DNA of 64,000 bases from positions 4,366,001 through 4,430,000 of the forward strand of contig NZ_CP139247.1 in assembly GCF_034087045.1 (NCBI RefSeq), written 5' to 3'. Below, one piece after another: positions 8,638-17,071 of this stretch. This stretch comes from Chitinophaga sancti (GTDB lineage: Bacteria; Bacteroidota; Bacteroidia; Chitinophagales; Chitinophagaceae). Position numbers and translations under genes: made by a program. Numbering within the stretch: the first letter of the stretch is position 1; each line of letters begins with the position of its first letter. A model generated the notes under the pieces. That model worked only from the letters and a program-made list of their open reading frames with translations, was not told the DNA's origin and did not search any database.

Positions 8638-9111
8638 ATGGCACAAAAAGAATTCATTCAATCATTAGAAGAGCTACTCACTGGCAGTCATGCCCATGTC
8701 TCATTCGATGATGCCGTAAAGGGGGTACCTGAAAAAATAAGAGGAATCGTACCGGAAAACATGCCTTACAGCATCTGGCAACTGGTAGAACACATTCGTA
8801 TTGCCCAATGGGATATATTGGAGTTTTCAAGAAATCCCGGTCATCAGTCTCCACCCTGGCCAGAAGGTTACTGGCCTAAGGAGCCGGCGCCAAAAGACGA
8901 CGAAGCCTGGAAGCACAGCATCGCCCAGATCAAAAAGGATTGCGCAGAATTTATTAAATTGCTCAAACGACCTGATGCAGATCTTTTCGAGCCTTTTACG
9001 CATGGAGATGGGCAACACCTCTTTCGCGAAGCGCTGCTGATTGCTGATCATACCAGTTACCATACCGGCGAAATTGTGGCTGTGAGAAGAATGTTGGGGG
9101 CGTGGAAATAA
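8638..9111 (+). CDS. DinB/YfiT-like metal-binding protein
   Basis: The 157-residue four-helix DinB-fold protein has the expected metal triad: H52 in LVEHIRIAQWD, H138 and H142 in ADHTSYHTGE. The family includes metal-dependent thiol S-transferases (bacillithiol and mycothiol users) and is the same fold as the N-terminal domain of EgtB. It is followed after 9 bases by a class V PLP enzyme, and the two probably form an operon. Given the egt genes nearby, a role in ergothioneine-linked thiol transfer is possible, but the sequence only supports the fold and metal site. Confidence 0.82.
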   Translation: MAQKEFIQSLEELLTGSHAHVSFDDAVKGVPEKIRGIVPENMPYSIWQLVEHIRIAQWDILEFSRNPGHQSPPWPEGYWPKEPAPKDDEAWKHSIAQIKKDCAEFIKLLKRPDADLFEPFTHGDGQHLFREALLIADHTSYHTGEIVAVRRMLGAWK

Positions 9112-9120
9112 ATAAATACC

Positions 9121-10305
9121 ATGGACATCGCTAACCTAAGGGCAGATACACCCGGCTGCCAGACCAAAGTACACTTTAATAATTCCGGCGCTGCTTTACC
9201 ACCTTACCCGGTATTGCAGGCCATGCAGGATTATCTTGCTGAAGAAGCTAATTTTGGAGGTTATGAAACAGCGGCAGCCAATGCAACTGCCCTCAACCGT
9301 TTTTACCTGGCCGCAGGAAGATTGCTGAATGCTTCTGCAAAGAATATTGCATTTACCAGCAGCGCGACAAACAGTTTTGCGCGGGCGCTTTCGTGCATTC
9401 CATTTAAGAAGGGAGATGTGGTGGTGATTGCCAATGAAGATTATGCGAGTAACCAGTTGCAGTTCCTTTCGCTGGAAGAGCGGTTTGGGATAGAGCTGGT
9501 ACGCGCACATAGTATGCCGGAAGGTGGTGTGGATGTGGATCACATGGCATCATTAATTCGGGATAGAAATCCCAGGCTCGTGTCACTCACCCACGTTCCT
9601 TCAAATACCGGTTTGATCCAGCCTGTGGCAGAAATAGGAAAAGTATGCCGTGAGCTGGACATCCCTTATCTGGTAGATGCGTGTCAGTCAGCCGGACAAT
9701 TACCATTGGATGTAGAAGAAATAGGGTGTGATTTCCTTTGTGCTACGCTGCGTAAATACCTGCGTGGACCAAGGGGTGCGGGATTTTTGTATGTGTCTGA
9801 CAGGATATTGCATAAACCCTGGTATCCGTTGTTTTTAGATATGTATGCAGCTACCTGGACGGATGATGATACCTTCGTTCCGGCATCAGATGCAAAACGC
9901 TTTCAGGACTGGGAGCAGTCTTATGCATTGATAGCAGGTGGTTATGCCGCTGTACATTATGCCAATGAAATCGGGTTACAAAATATTGCGGACCGGAATA
10001 AATACCTGTGCGGGTTGTTGCGTCCACGGTTGGAATCCCTGCCGGGTGTAACACTGTTGGATAAAGGAAAGGAACTGGCCAGTATCATCACCCTGTCTGC
10101 ACCGGTCAGTGATCCGCAATGGCTGTTGACTTCACTGCGTGAGCGAAATATAAATACAGCCATTAGCGTTACATCCAGTGCGTTGATCGATTTTAAATCA
10201 AAGGGTGTGAACTGGGCGCTGCGCATATCTCCGCATTATTACAATACGGAAGATGAAATTGATATTTTGCTGGATGCGCTGGAGTCAATATTTGCGAACC
10301 CATAA
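9121..10305 (+). CDS. Class V PLP-dependent aminotransferase-fold enzyme (EgtE-like candidate)
   Basis: The 394-residue PLP enzyme is of the cysteine desulfurase/isopenicillin N epimerase class. PLP contacts are visible: D187 and Q189 in VDACQSAGQ, and Schiff-base lysine K212 in ATLRKYLRGPRGAGF. It has no membrane or export signal. It converges on egtD with one shared terminator between them. Known biology: the last step of ergothioneine synthesis, C-S lysis of hercynyl-cysteine sulfoxide, is done by EgtE, a PLP enzyme of this fold. No other EgtE candidate is in the window, so this is the natural one. Alternatives are a kynureninase-like or cysteine-desulfurase-like enzyme. Confidence 0.8.
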   Translation: MDIANLRADTPGCQTKVHFNNSGAALPPYPVLQAMQDYLAEEANFGGYETAAANATALNRFYLAAGRLLNASAKNIAFTSSATNSFARALSCIPFKKGDVVVIANEDYASNQLQFLSLEERFGIELVRAHSMPEGGVDVDHMASLIRDRNPRLVSLTHVPSNTGLIQPVAEIGKVCRELDIPYLVDACQSAGQLPLDVEEIGCDFLCATLRKYLRGPRGAGFLYVSDRILHKPWYPLFLDMYAATWTDDDTFVPASDAKRFQDWEQSYALIAGGYAAVHYANEIGLQNIADRNKYLCGLLRPRLESLPGVTLLDKGKELASIITLSAPVSDPQWLLTSLRERNINTAISVTSSALIDFKSKGVNWALRISPHYYNTEDEIDILLDALESIFANP

Positions 10306-10404
10306 GGGAGGCATCTACCAAATGGAAGTGGGTGTATAAAAAATAGAAAAGAACTCTTCAGAATTGCATTAAAGGACTACTTATCTTCATTAGGCACCCG
10401 AATA

Positions 10405-10442
10405 AAAAGCGGCCGTATCTTACTGCTGATACGGCCGCTTTT
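10405..10442. terminator. Bidirectional terminator between the PLP enzyme and egtD
   Basis: AAAAGCGGCCGTATC (10405-10419) pairs perfectly over 15 bp with GATACGGCCGCTTTT (10428-10442), with an 8-base loop and A/T tracts on both sides. It ends both convergent transcripts. Confidence 0.92.
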
Positions 10443-10455
10443 TATTGCATTTATT

Positions 10456-11448
10456 TTACGCCTGCCATAAACTATCTACAAACCAGCCTTTCCTGTCCGT
10501 AAAGTGCGCGATGGGCTCAAAGCCTGCCTGTATGGCCAGTTTTTCTGATTCATCCAGACTGTACTTCTGGGAGATCTCCATGAAAATAGTTTCATGCTTT
10601 TTAAACCCGATTGTCTTATTTAAAAGATGCACTTCCTGATCCTCCAGACTCACAAGATAGCTTTTGCAGGCGCCTGTACCCGGATCGTACGTAGGGTAGT
10701 GGTCGAATTTTGACAGGTCAAAATCAGCCTCCATTTCCCTGTTAATCCTGGTGAGGAGGTTCAGGTTAAACTCGCGCGTAATACCTTCTGAATCATTGTA
10801 CGCATTCAGAATAATCTGCGGATGCTTCTTCAGATCGAAACCTGTGAGCAGCATATCGCCGGGTTGTAAATAATTGCGCAGCTGGCGGCAGAACTTACGG
10901 GTTTCTGCAGGGGTGAAGTTGCCGATATTGCCACCCATACATAGTACGACTTTAGGTCTTGCCGATAGTGTCTGTACCATTCGCAGCATCTCGAAATATT
11001 CACCGTGCAGCCCATGTACCTGCAACGCCGGTAGGTGCTCAGGCAGGTTTTGCTCCAGTTGACTGATCACATTTGCACTGATGTCAATGGGGTAGTAAGT
11101 GAAAGAGTGATCTATATGTAGTAATTCCTGTAAGAGGTGTACGGACTTGGTCGCATCGCCTGCACCTAGTTCTACAACATCGAAAGTATCTGTGAGCGAT
11201 GCAATCAGCGCACTGATCTGCGCGGATTGTTCCTGCATAATTTCCATTTCACAATTCGTCGGGTAGTATGCCGGACAAGCCATGATACGCTGAAAGATGC
11301 GGTCTCCGTTGTCATCATAAAAATACTTAGCGTCGAGATATTTATCTTTTGCACTCAATCCCTGCAGTACATCACGATGAAAAACGGGCAATTGTTCCAG
11401 CTTCGGGGTCAATACAGTGAAAGCATTCATTACAGAGGTGGTAGCCAT
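10456..11448 (-). CDS. egtD: L-histidine N-alpha-methyltransferase
   Basis: The 330-residue EgtD family protein trimethylates histidine to hercynine with SAM, the first step of ergothioneine synthesis. The family entry motif is present (KYFYDDNGDRIFQRI...PAYYPTNCE, about 41-66), followed by the SAM site VVELGAGDATKS (91-102) and YPIDIS. It begins 27 bases after egtB and is the last gene of the leftward operon, which ends at the terminator at 10405. No EgtA or EgtC homolog is seen nearby, consistent with the route in which EgtB uses free cysteine. Confidence 0.9.
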   Translation of the reverse strand: MATTSVMNAFTVLTPKLEQLPVFHRDVLQGLSAKDKYLDAKYFYDDNGDRIFQRIMACPAYYPTNCEMEIMQEQSAQISALIASLTDTFDVVELGAGDATKSVHLLQELLHIDHSFTYYPIDISANVISQLEQNLPEHLPALQVHGLHGEYFEMLRMVQTLSARPKVVLCMGGNIGNFTPAETRKFCRQLRNYLQPGDMLLTGFDLKKHPQIILNAYNDSEGITREFNLNLLTRINREMEADFDLSKFDHYPTYDPGTGACKSYLVSLEDQEVHLLNKTIGFKKHETIFMEISQKYSLDESEKLAIQAGFEPIAHFTDRKGWFVDSLWQA

Positions 11449-11475
11449 AATGTAAACTTAATTGTTGAATGAAAA

Positions 11476-12624
11476 TTATTTAGCTAATCTGATGCCAGTA
11501 TATTGCCATCTCAGTGGCGGATGGAAAAAATTCCGGTAAGTGATCCGGCTATGCCCCGGCGGAGTGACTACAGAGCCGCCTCTCAGCACCATCTGGCTCA
11601 CCATGAACTTTCCGTTATATTCTCCGATTGCGCCGGGTGCTTTTACAAAACCGGGGTAAGGGAGATATGCACTTTCTGTCCATTCCCATCTTTCTCCCCA
11701 CGCCAGTTGTGGCGCGGCGGCTTCCCATTCATTTTCTGTAGGAAGACGCAGCCCTTTCCAGGCCGCGAATGCAGCGGCTTCGTAATAACTGATATGTGCC
11801 AGCGGCATGCTTGGGTCAATGGCCCTGAATCCTTTTAAAGTATAATTCATCCAGTCACCATCTACTTCATGCCAGTAAAGCGGGGCGTTGATGTTGTTGG
11901 TCTTTACCCAGTCCCATCCCTCGGCATGCCAGTGACGGAAGTTCGTGTAGCCGCCGGCCTTCATGAATTCCAGGTATTCAGCGTTCGTGACAAGCGCACT
12001 GCTGATACTGAATTCTTCCAGGTATACCTTGTGCCTGTTCAGTTCGTTGTCAAAGCAGAAACCATCGCCGGTATGACCGATTTCGTAGATGCCTGCCGGG
12101 AAAGCAATGAAATGACTGCTGGCCACCGGCTGCTCTTTGAAGGTGTAGTCCTCCTGGTATGCGGGAAACAAAGGATTGTGACCTAAGATATATTTTATAT
12201 CAGTGACCAGTAATTCCTGGTGCTGTTCTTCATGATTTAATCCTAAAGTGATGAGCGCGTGTAATTCTTTGGATATATTCTGTGCGAGTAATTTACCCAT
12301 TTCGTTATCTACGTATTCCCTATAACGGTATACATCCGCCACACCTGGTCTGCTAAGATTTCCCCGATCTGTACGAATAACTCTCGCACCTACGGATTCA
12401 TAGTAACTATTAAATACAAAGTTGTAATCAGGATTAAATACCTGGTAGCCGTTTAAATTTGGCTGTAATACAAATGTTTCAAAGAACCAGGTAGTATGGC
12501 CTAAATGCCACTTGGGCGGACTCACATCTACCACTGGTTGTACCACATAATCCTCTGTTTGTAAAGGCGCGCATATGCTCACAGATCTTTGGCGCACGGT
12601 GTCGAAAGCTTGCTTTAATTCCAT
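11476..12624 (-). CDS. egtB: Ergothioneine sulfoxide synthase (EgtB)
   Basis: The 382-residue protein has an N-terminal DinB-like domain and a C-terminal formylglycine-generating-enzyme/sulfatase-modifying domain (about 165-382). The non-haem iron ligands are evident: H43 in KWHLGHTTWFFE, then H131 and H135 in NHEEQHQE. EgtB uses O2 and Fe to join hercynine to a cysteine donor. Mycobacterial EgtB takes gamma-glutamylcysteine; other types take cysteine, which fits the lack of egtA/egtC here. There is no fused methyltransferase, so it is not OvoA. Its start overlaps the permease/binding-protein gene by 10 bases, so it is translationally coupled to an importer. Confidence 0.9.
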   Translation of the reverse strand: MELKQAFDTVRQRSVSICAPLQTEDYVVQPVVDVSPPKWHLGHTTWFFETFVLQPNLNGYQVFNPDYNFVFNSYYESVGARVIRTDRGNLSRPGVADVYRYREYVDNEMGKLLAQNISKELHALITLGLNHEEQHQELLVTDIKYILGHNPLFPAYQEDYTFKEQPVASSHFIAFPAGIYEIGHTGDGFCFDNELNRHKVYLEEFSISSALVTNAEYLEFMKAGGYTNFRHWHAEGWDWVKTNNINAPLYWHEVDGDWMNYTLKGFRAIDPSMPLAHISYYEAAAFAAWKGLRLPTENEWEAAAPQLAWGERWEWTESAYLPYPGFVKAPGAIGEYNGKFMVSQMVLRGGSVVTPPGHSRITYRNFFHPPLRWQYTGIRLAK

Positions 12625-14162
12625 TGTAAGTATTTTGTCAGGTCGCTGATAGTCTTAATTTTTAAAGCACTGGCCTGTTGTCTGCGCATCATTAATGCAT
12701 ATGTATTATTGAATCCAACAGGTGCCAGCCATTTGATATGATAGCGTTGTTGAAAGGCCGCTGCCACGTAGTCGTATACTTTATCAGCCTGTCCACCCAA
12801 TGAATCGAGGGTAGACGGAGGTGCCTGTAAGATGACGAGCAGACCGGTACCGGTATATTCCGGGTACAGGTCAATCTGTGCATTTGTGAGTGCTTCAAAG
12901 CAGATCTTAGTACCTCCCAGACCGGTCTTTGTTTCTACATGCAGATCAGTATAACCTTCAACCAGTAATTTGTACATATTTGCGAGGATGTAGCCGTCAC
13001 CAAAGATCTTGGCGCCAATGCGGATCGTACCTTTTGTACCCGTTCCGGGTGATCGCAGCAAGTGGTGGGCATCGAGAAACTCCTTAGCAACAACAGCCGG
13101 AGACTGTTTTAAAATATCTACCCGGTAATTCAAGGCTGTCATGATACTATCATTAATTGTACCAGACAGTTTATCGAGCGCAGGGGCCAGTTCGGGGTAT
13201 TTGTCAAGCACTTCCAGTCTCACAATTGGTGCGGCGTAATAAGGCGGGAATATGTGTTTGTCATCCTGTAATACCTGCAGGTCATACGCTTTTACACGGC
13301 CATCGGTACTGCTGCCGCTGATCACGTCTACCTTTTTGTCGTAAGCGGCTTTGTACATGATCATATCGCTGATCACTACGGTACGGATTTTTAATCCATA
13401 GATCTTTTTTAAACCTACATCTCCATCATTCCGCCCCATGAATTCAGGTGTAAAGCCTGCCAGCAATTTAGAACCATAAAAGTCAGGAAGCAGGTAAAAA
13501 GAAGATAGTACCAATATCAGCAACGGCATCAGGAACACCTTGCGGAATCTGATGCGGGAGAGGCCCCAGTCGAATAAAATAGCGAGCAATGCAGCAGGAA
13601 TGGCACCAGCCAGGATCATGTTCGTGTTGTTGAGCGCGATACCACCGAAAATAAATTCCCCTAAGCCACCGGCAGCAATGTAGGCAGCGAGGGTAGCGAC
13701 GCCAACATTGATCACGGTAGCGGTTCTTACGCCTGCCAGTAGCACAGGCATGGCAAGTGGTAGTTGTACCTTAAATAATAATTGACGTGGGCTCATGCCA
13801 ATACCGGTCGCAGCTTCGATAACGGCGGGATCCACCTGTATGATCCCTGTATAGGTATTGCGTACAATGGGCAATAGCGCATACAAAAATAACGCGACGA
13901 TAGCTGGTAAAGGGCCGATGCCTAACAGGGGAATCATGAAGCCTAAAAGGGCAATACTGGGGATGGTTTGTATGACCCCTGCAATGCCCAATACAGCACC
14001 TGCCATTTTAGTCCTGCGGGTGATGAGGATACCCAGGGGCACACCAATCACAACGGCGATCAACAAAGAGATAAAGGTAAGGCCGATATGTTGCAGGGTT
14101 TGTTCCAGTATTTTGCCGGATTCCTGCTGTAGAAAGTCAATAAAGCTGTTAGCTGGTTCCAT
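12615..14162 (-). CDS. ABC importer permease fused to a circularly permuted substrate-binding domain (EgtU-like)
   Basis: Of 515 residues, 1-205 are a ProW/OpuB-type permease with the EAA loop at 116-148, and a further membrane anchor lies near 208-227. The rest is an OpuC/EgtU-type binding domain in rotated order. Segments that normally lie second come first (AGFTPEF near 235-241, STDGRVKAYDLQVLQDDK near 285-302, FPPYYAAP, LNYRVD, VVAKEFLDAHH to 367). Then, after a short SPGTGTKG linker, come segments that normally open the domain (TIRIGAKI at 379, YPEYTGTG at 433-440, FNNTYAL at 484-490, TISDL at 504-508). The gene overlaps the ATPase (14 bases) and egtB (10 bases). Fusion transporters of this kind include EgtU for ergothioneine and betaine importers. 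The egt coupling favours ergothioneine or hercynine, but the ligand is inferred. Confidence 0.88.
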   Translation of the reverse strand: MEPANSFIDFLQQESGKILEQTLQHIGLTFISLLIAVVIGVPLGILITRRTKMAGAVLGIAGVIQTIPSIALLGFMIPLLGIGPLPAIVALFLYALLPIVRNTYTGIIQVDPAVIEAATGIGMSPRQLLFKVQLPLAMPVLLAGVRTATVINVGVATLAAYIAAGGLGEFIFGGIALNNTNMILAGAIPAALLAILFDWGLSRIRFRKVFLMPLLILVLSSFYLLPDFYGSKLLAGFTPEFMGRNDGDVGLKKIYGLKIRTVVISDMIMYKAAYDKKVDVISGSSTDGRVKAYDLQVLQDDKHIFPPYYAAPIVRLEVLDKYPELAPALDKLSGTINDSIMTALNYRVDILKQSPAVVAKEFLDAHHLLRSPGTGTKGTIRIGAKIFGDGYILANMYKLLVEGYTDLHVETKTGLGGTKICFEALTNAQIDLYPEYTGTGLLVILQAPPSTLDSLGGQADKVYDYVAAAFQQRYHIKWLAPVGFNNTYALMMRRQQASALKIKTISDLTKYLQWN

Positions 14163-15048
14163 GCATATGTTTAGATTGCCTGTACTGGTCTACGGCATCC
14201 AGCAGTGTATTGCGGGGCATGCCGGCGGCGATGGCGTCCCATATGGTCAGGGTATCATTGCCATTGATTGGCGCTAACCATGGCCGGATGTCGGCGATAG
14301 TGAGTGCTTTCAGTTCCAGTACAAAGCGGTGTTCATCAAAAAAGGCTTTGACAAAGTCATTAGCGGGTGAAAATAAGAGTGCTGCAGGTGTGCCGGTTTG
14401 CTGTACTTTACCTTTGTCCATGAGGCAGATTTTCGTGCCCAGTTCAAAAGCTTCCTGCACATCATGAGTAACCATGATGATGGTTTTGGATTGTATTTCG
14501 TCGAGTGCGCGAAATTCTTTTCTTACGCTGGCGCGGGTCACGGGGTCCAGTGCGCCAAAGGGTTCATCCATGAGCAATACGGGAGGGTCTGCGGCGAGTG
14601 CGCGGGCAAGACCTACACGTTGTTGCTGTCCGCCACTAAGTTGTTGCGGATAGGCATGGAGGAAATCGGAAACGGGGAGATGGAGTTTCTCCATCAATGC
14701 CGCCACTCTCGATGCAATGCGACCTGCATCCCACCGGAGCAGACCGGGTACCACGCCTATGTTTTCACCTACGGTGTAGTGAGGGAAGAGACCATGATAT
14801 TGGAGTACGTAACCGATGCCTCTTCTCAGGGATTCCAGTTGTTGGGATAATACGGATTGACCGTTTACAAATATATTCCCACTGTCTGGCGATATAAGGC
14901 GGTTGATCATTCTGAGTGTGGTAGTTTTCCCACTTCCACTGGTGCCCAGCAGTATGAGTGTTTCTCCTGCATTCACTTCGAATGATACAGCAGAAACGGC
15001 GGGCTTACCGTTGAGGAATGACTTGCTCACATTTTCCAGTTTGATCAT
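14149..15048 (-). CDS. ABC importer ATPase (EgtV/OpuA-like)
   Basis: The 299-residue ATPase has Walker A GTSGSGKTT (35-43), Q-loop in YVLQYHG, signature LSGGQQQR (137-144), Walker B VLLMDEP (157-163) and switch H195 in VTHD. A tail of about 60 residues follows that does not look like the paired CBS domains of osmosensing OpuCA-type ATPases. It energises the permease/binding fusion, which starts 14 bases inside this gene. The absence of CBS domains argues mildly against osmotic control and fits an EgtV-like role. It is the first gene of the tightly overlapping part of the operon. Confidence 0.9.
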   Translation of the reverse strand: MIKLENVSKSFLNGKPAVSAVSFEVNAGETLILLGTSGSGKTTTLRMINRLISPDSGNIFVNGQSVLSQQLESLRRGIGYVLQYHGLFPHYTVGENIGVVPGLLRWDAGRIASRVAALMEKLHLPVSDFLHAYPQQLSGGQQQRVGLARALAADPPVLLMDEPFGALDPVTRASVRKEFRALDEIQSKTIIMVTHDVQEAFELGTKICLMDKGKVQQTGTPAALLFSPANDFVKAFFDEHRFVLELKALTIADIRPWLAPINGNDTLTIWDAIAAGMPRNTLLDAVDQYRQSKHMHGTS

Positions 15049-15095
15049 ATGGGGATGAAATTACTCATATTGTTGTTAGGAACAGGGGAATCTGT

Positions 15096-15107
15096 GATTT
15101 GTACAAA
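15096..15107. promoter_or_regulatory. Palindrome ATTTGTACAAAT upstream of the importer ATPase
   Basis: A perfect 12-bp palindrome lies in the 79-base gap between the disulfide reductase and the ATPase gene. It may be an operator of an internal promoter, in which case the importer/egt genes could be controlled separately from the reductase. No clear -33/-7 pair was found. Confidence 0.35.
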
Positions 15108-15127
15108 TTGTTCCGTAATAAGTACAA

Positions 15128-16507
15128 TTATTTTGTAATGGTCATGAAAAGATTGTTCAATGATTCTGTGTACAGCGGGTGCGCGAAGATCATTTCCCGG
15201 ATCTGTGTAGCGGTCATGCCGGCCATCATGGCGATTTGTAGTACGCTCATGATCTCACCGCCATTATGGCCTAAGATGGCGGCGCCTAAGATCCTGCCTG
15301 TTGACTTTTCGACCACTGCTTTCATAAATCCATCTGTGTGTCCTGTTTCAATGGCGCGGGCTACTTTTGACATATCCAGGCAGGCTACCTGGATATCGAT
15401 GCCCTGTTTGCGTGCTTCCTTCTCCGTTAGTCCTATTCTGCCTAATTGCGGATCGGTAAATACGCAATAGGGGACAGGTCTGCCGGTAGTGGTTTCGTTC
15501 TTTTTTTCTACAAGATTTTTGAGCAGAATTAAATGATCATTGTAGGAAATATGTGTAAATGCCGGACCACCTTTTACATCTCCAAGGGCATAGATGCCGG
15601 GTACAGAAGTTTCCAGTTTTTCATTCACAGGAATGAAACCTTTTTCGTCGGTAGTGATGCCGGTAGTATCTAAGTGTAATTCCTTTGTCTGCGGTGTACG
15701 GCCGGAAGCGACGAGTATATGAGAGCCGGTGACGGTGATACTTTCACCATCGGCATTCAGCACGATCCTCACGGCATCGCCGGCGGCTTCAATTTGTTTG
15801 ATAGTCGCACCTGTATGTACTTTGATGCCAGCCCTTTCCATGATCTTTTTCATGGCGGCCGATACATCTTCATCCTCTCTTTTCAGCAAAGTAGAGCGTT
15901 CGATAATCGTGACCTGGCAACCAAACCGGCGGAACATTTGTCCGAATTCCAAACCAATATAACTGCCACCCAGTACGATGAGGTGGGAGGGAAGGGTTTG
16001 CAGGTCCAGTAAAGTCGTATTGGTAAGATAGGGTACCTGGGCAAGGCCGGGAATATCCGGGACCTTTGGGGAAGTACCTGTATTGATAAAGATATGATCG
16101 GCTGTAATGGTTTCGGAGGTGCCGGTTCTCAGTTTTATATCCACTGTTTTAGGGCCGTTAAAGCTGGCAGTGCCATAGAAAATAGTGACCCCATCCGTAT
16201 TTTCCAGCCCTTTGGTAGCCCCGCCTCTGAAGGAGGCGACGATCTCATTTTTGCGGGCCACGATTTTTTCAAAGTCGGGTTGAAAACCGGACACAATGAT
16301 CCCCCATTGCCTGCTGTTGGCCACAGTATGTGCTGCTTCGGCACAGGCAATCATTGCTTTTGTGGGAGTGCATCCATCATTGATGCAGGTACCGCCTATC
16401 CATCGTTTTTCTATAATGGCTGTTTTCCAGCCAGCCTTTGCCAGTTTTTTTGCCAGGGGAACTCCTCCCTGACCAGAACCAATGACGATCGCATCAAATT
16501 TTTGCAT
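15128..16507 (-). CDS. FAD-dependent pyridine nucleotide-disulfide oxidoreductase
   Basis: The protein has 459 residues from the preferred ATG at 16507; an in-frame ATG at 16534 adds nine unlikely residues. FAD site GSGQGG (10-15), redox disulfide C41-x4-C46 in GGTCINDGCTPTK, an NAD(P) site (VLGGSYIGLEFG), a second FAD motif (YALGDVKGG) and the dimerisation domain with a C-terminal HPLYTE are visible. Homologs are often called mercuric reductase, but it lacks the N-terminal HMA domain and the C-terminal Cys pair of MerA. The same family contains glutathione and mycothione reductases. Upstream of and co-directional with the egt/importer genes, it may reduce a low-molecular-weight disulfide; this is inference. 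Confidence 0.88.
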   Translation of the reverse strand: MQKFDAIVIGSGQGGVPLAKKLAKAGWKTAIIEKRWIGGTCINDGCTPTKAMIACAEAAHTVANSRQWGIIVSGFQPDFEKIVARKNEIVASFRGGATKGLENTDGVTIFYGTASFNGPKTVDIKLRTGTSETITADHIFINTGTSPKVPDIPGLAQVPYLTNTTLLDLQTLPSHLIVLGGSYIGLEFGQMFRRFGCQVTIIERSTLLKREDEDVSAAMKKIMERAGIKVHTGATIKQIEAAGDAVRIVLNADGESITVTGSHILVASGRTPQTKELHLDTTGITTDEKGFIPVNEKLETSVPGIYALGDVKGGPAFTHISYNDHLILLKNLVEKKNETTTGRPVPYCVFTDPQLGRIGLTEKEARKQGIDIQVACLDMSKVARAIETGHTDGFMKAVVEKSTGRILGAAILGHNGGEIMSVLQIAMMAGMTATQIREMIFAHPLYTESLNNLFMTITK

Positions 16508-16538
16508 TCCCGGGTTTTTAGTAAGTAGGATCAATGGG

Positions 16539-16820
16539 TTACCTTAACACCTCTACACCTTTCCAGAAGGCGATGTAACCTTTTATGTTGTTTGCAGCAT
16601 CTTTGGGAGCTGGGTAATACCAGGCTGCGTCTTTGTTTACTTTTCCATCCACCGTTACGTCATAGTAGGATGCTTCTCCTTTCCATGGACAGATCGTGTG
16701 GGTCTTGCTGGGACTAAGCACTTCCTTTTTTACAGCTTCAGGAGGAAAGTAATGATTATGTTCGACTATCACAGTTTTTTCGCTTTCTGCTATTACTTCC
16801 TTTTGCCAGATTGCTTTCAT
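16539..16820 (-). CDS. DUF427 domain protein
   Basis: The 93-residue protein has the DUF427 core: a beta-rich small domain with FPPEAV, then SPSKTHTICPWKGEASYYDV and AWYYPAPKDAANNIKGYIAFW. The biochemical function of the family is not established. It ends 31 bases before the start of the disulfide reductase on the same strand and may be the first gene of that transcript. It is soluble, with no signal peptide. Confidence 0.82.
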   Translation of the reverse strand: MKAIWQKEVIAESEKTVIVEHNHYFPPEAVKKEVLSPSKTHTICPWKGEASYYDVTVDGKVNKDAAWYYPAPKDAANNIKGYIAFWKGVEVLR

Positions 16821-17005
16821 CGTGTTGTCGTTTAAGGCGTTATAAATACGTGGACAAATTTTATACCATTGAAATGAGTGCTTCCTTTCTTTGCGCGATA
16901 ATGATTCTTCCTTGATTAATGTCAGTCTTTCAATTTTGAAAAGTGGACATAGAAGGTAGGGAAATTTTTTTAAAAATGACTTGCCTGATTGAAACTATTT
17001 CCCTT

Positions 17006-17022
17006 ACTTTGTATCTCAAAGT
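17006..17022. promoter_or_regulatory. Operator-like inverted repeat 1 (ACTTTG-N5-CAAAGT)
   Basis: Perfect 6-bp arms ACTTTG and CAAAGT are separated by TATCT. An identical-arm site lies 66 bp downstream (centre to centre), both upstream of the VIT/xrtN operon, which marks them as paired binding sites for one dimeric regulator. Confidence 0.65.
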
Positions 17023-17071
17023 GAATAATGTTTCACCAGATTGGCCATGGCCGATTTTTTTAGCCCTATAA

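Noticed and set aside
11476..12624. OvoA (ovothiol synthase)
   Set aside because: There is no fused C-terminal methyltransferase, and a separate EgtD follows.
12615..15048. Glycine betaine/osmoprotectant transporter as the primary call
   Set aside because: The family fits, but the overlap with egtB and the lack of CBS domains in the ATPase favour an ergothioneine-related ligand. Betaine remains possible.
15128..16507. Mercuric reductase
   Set aside because: No N-terminal HMA domain, no C-terminal Cys pair and no mer genes nearby.
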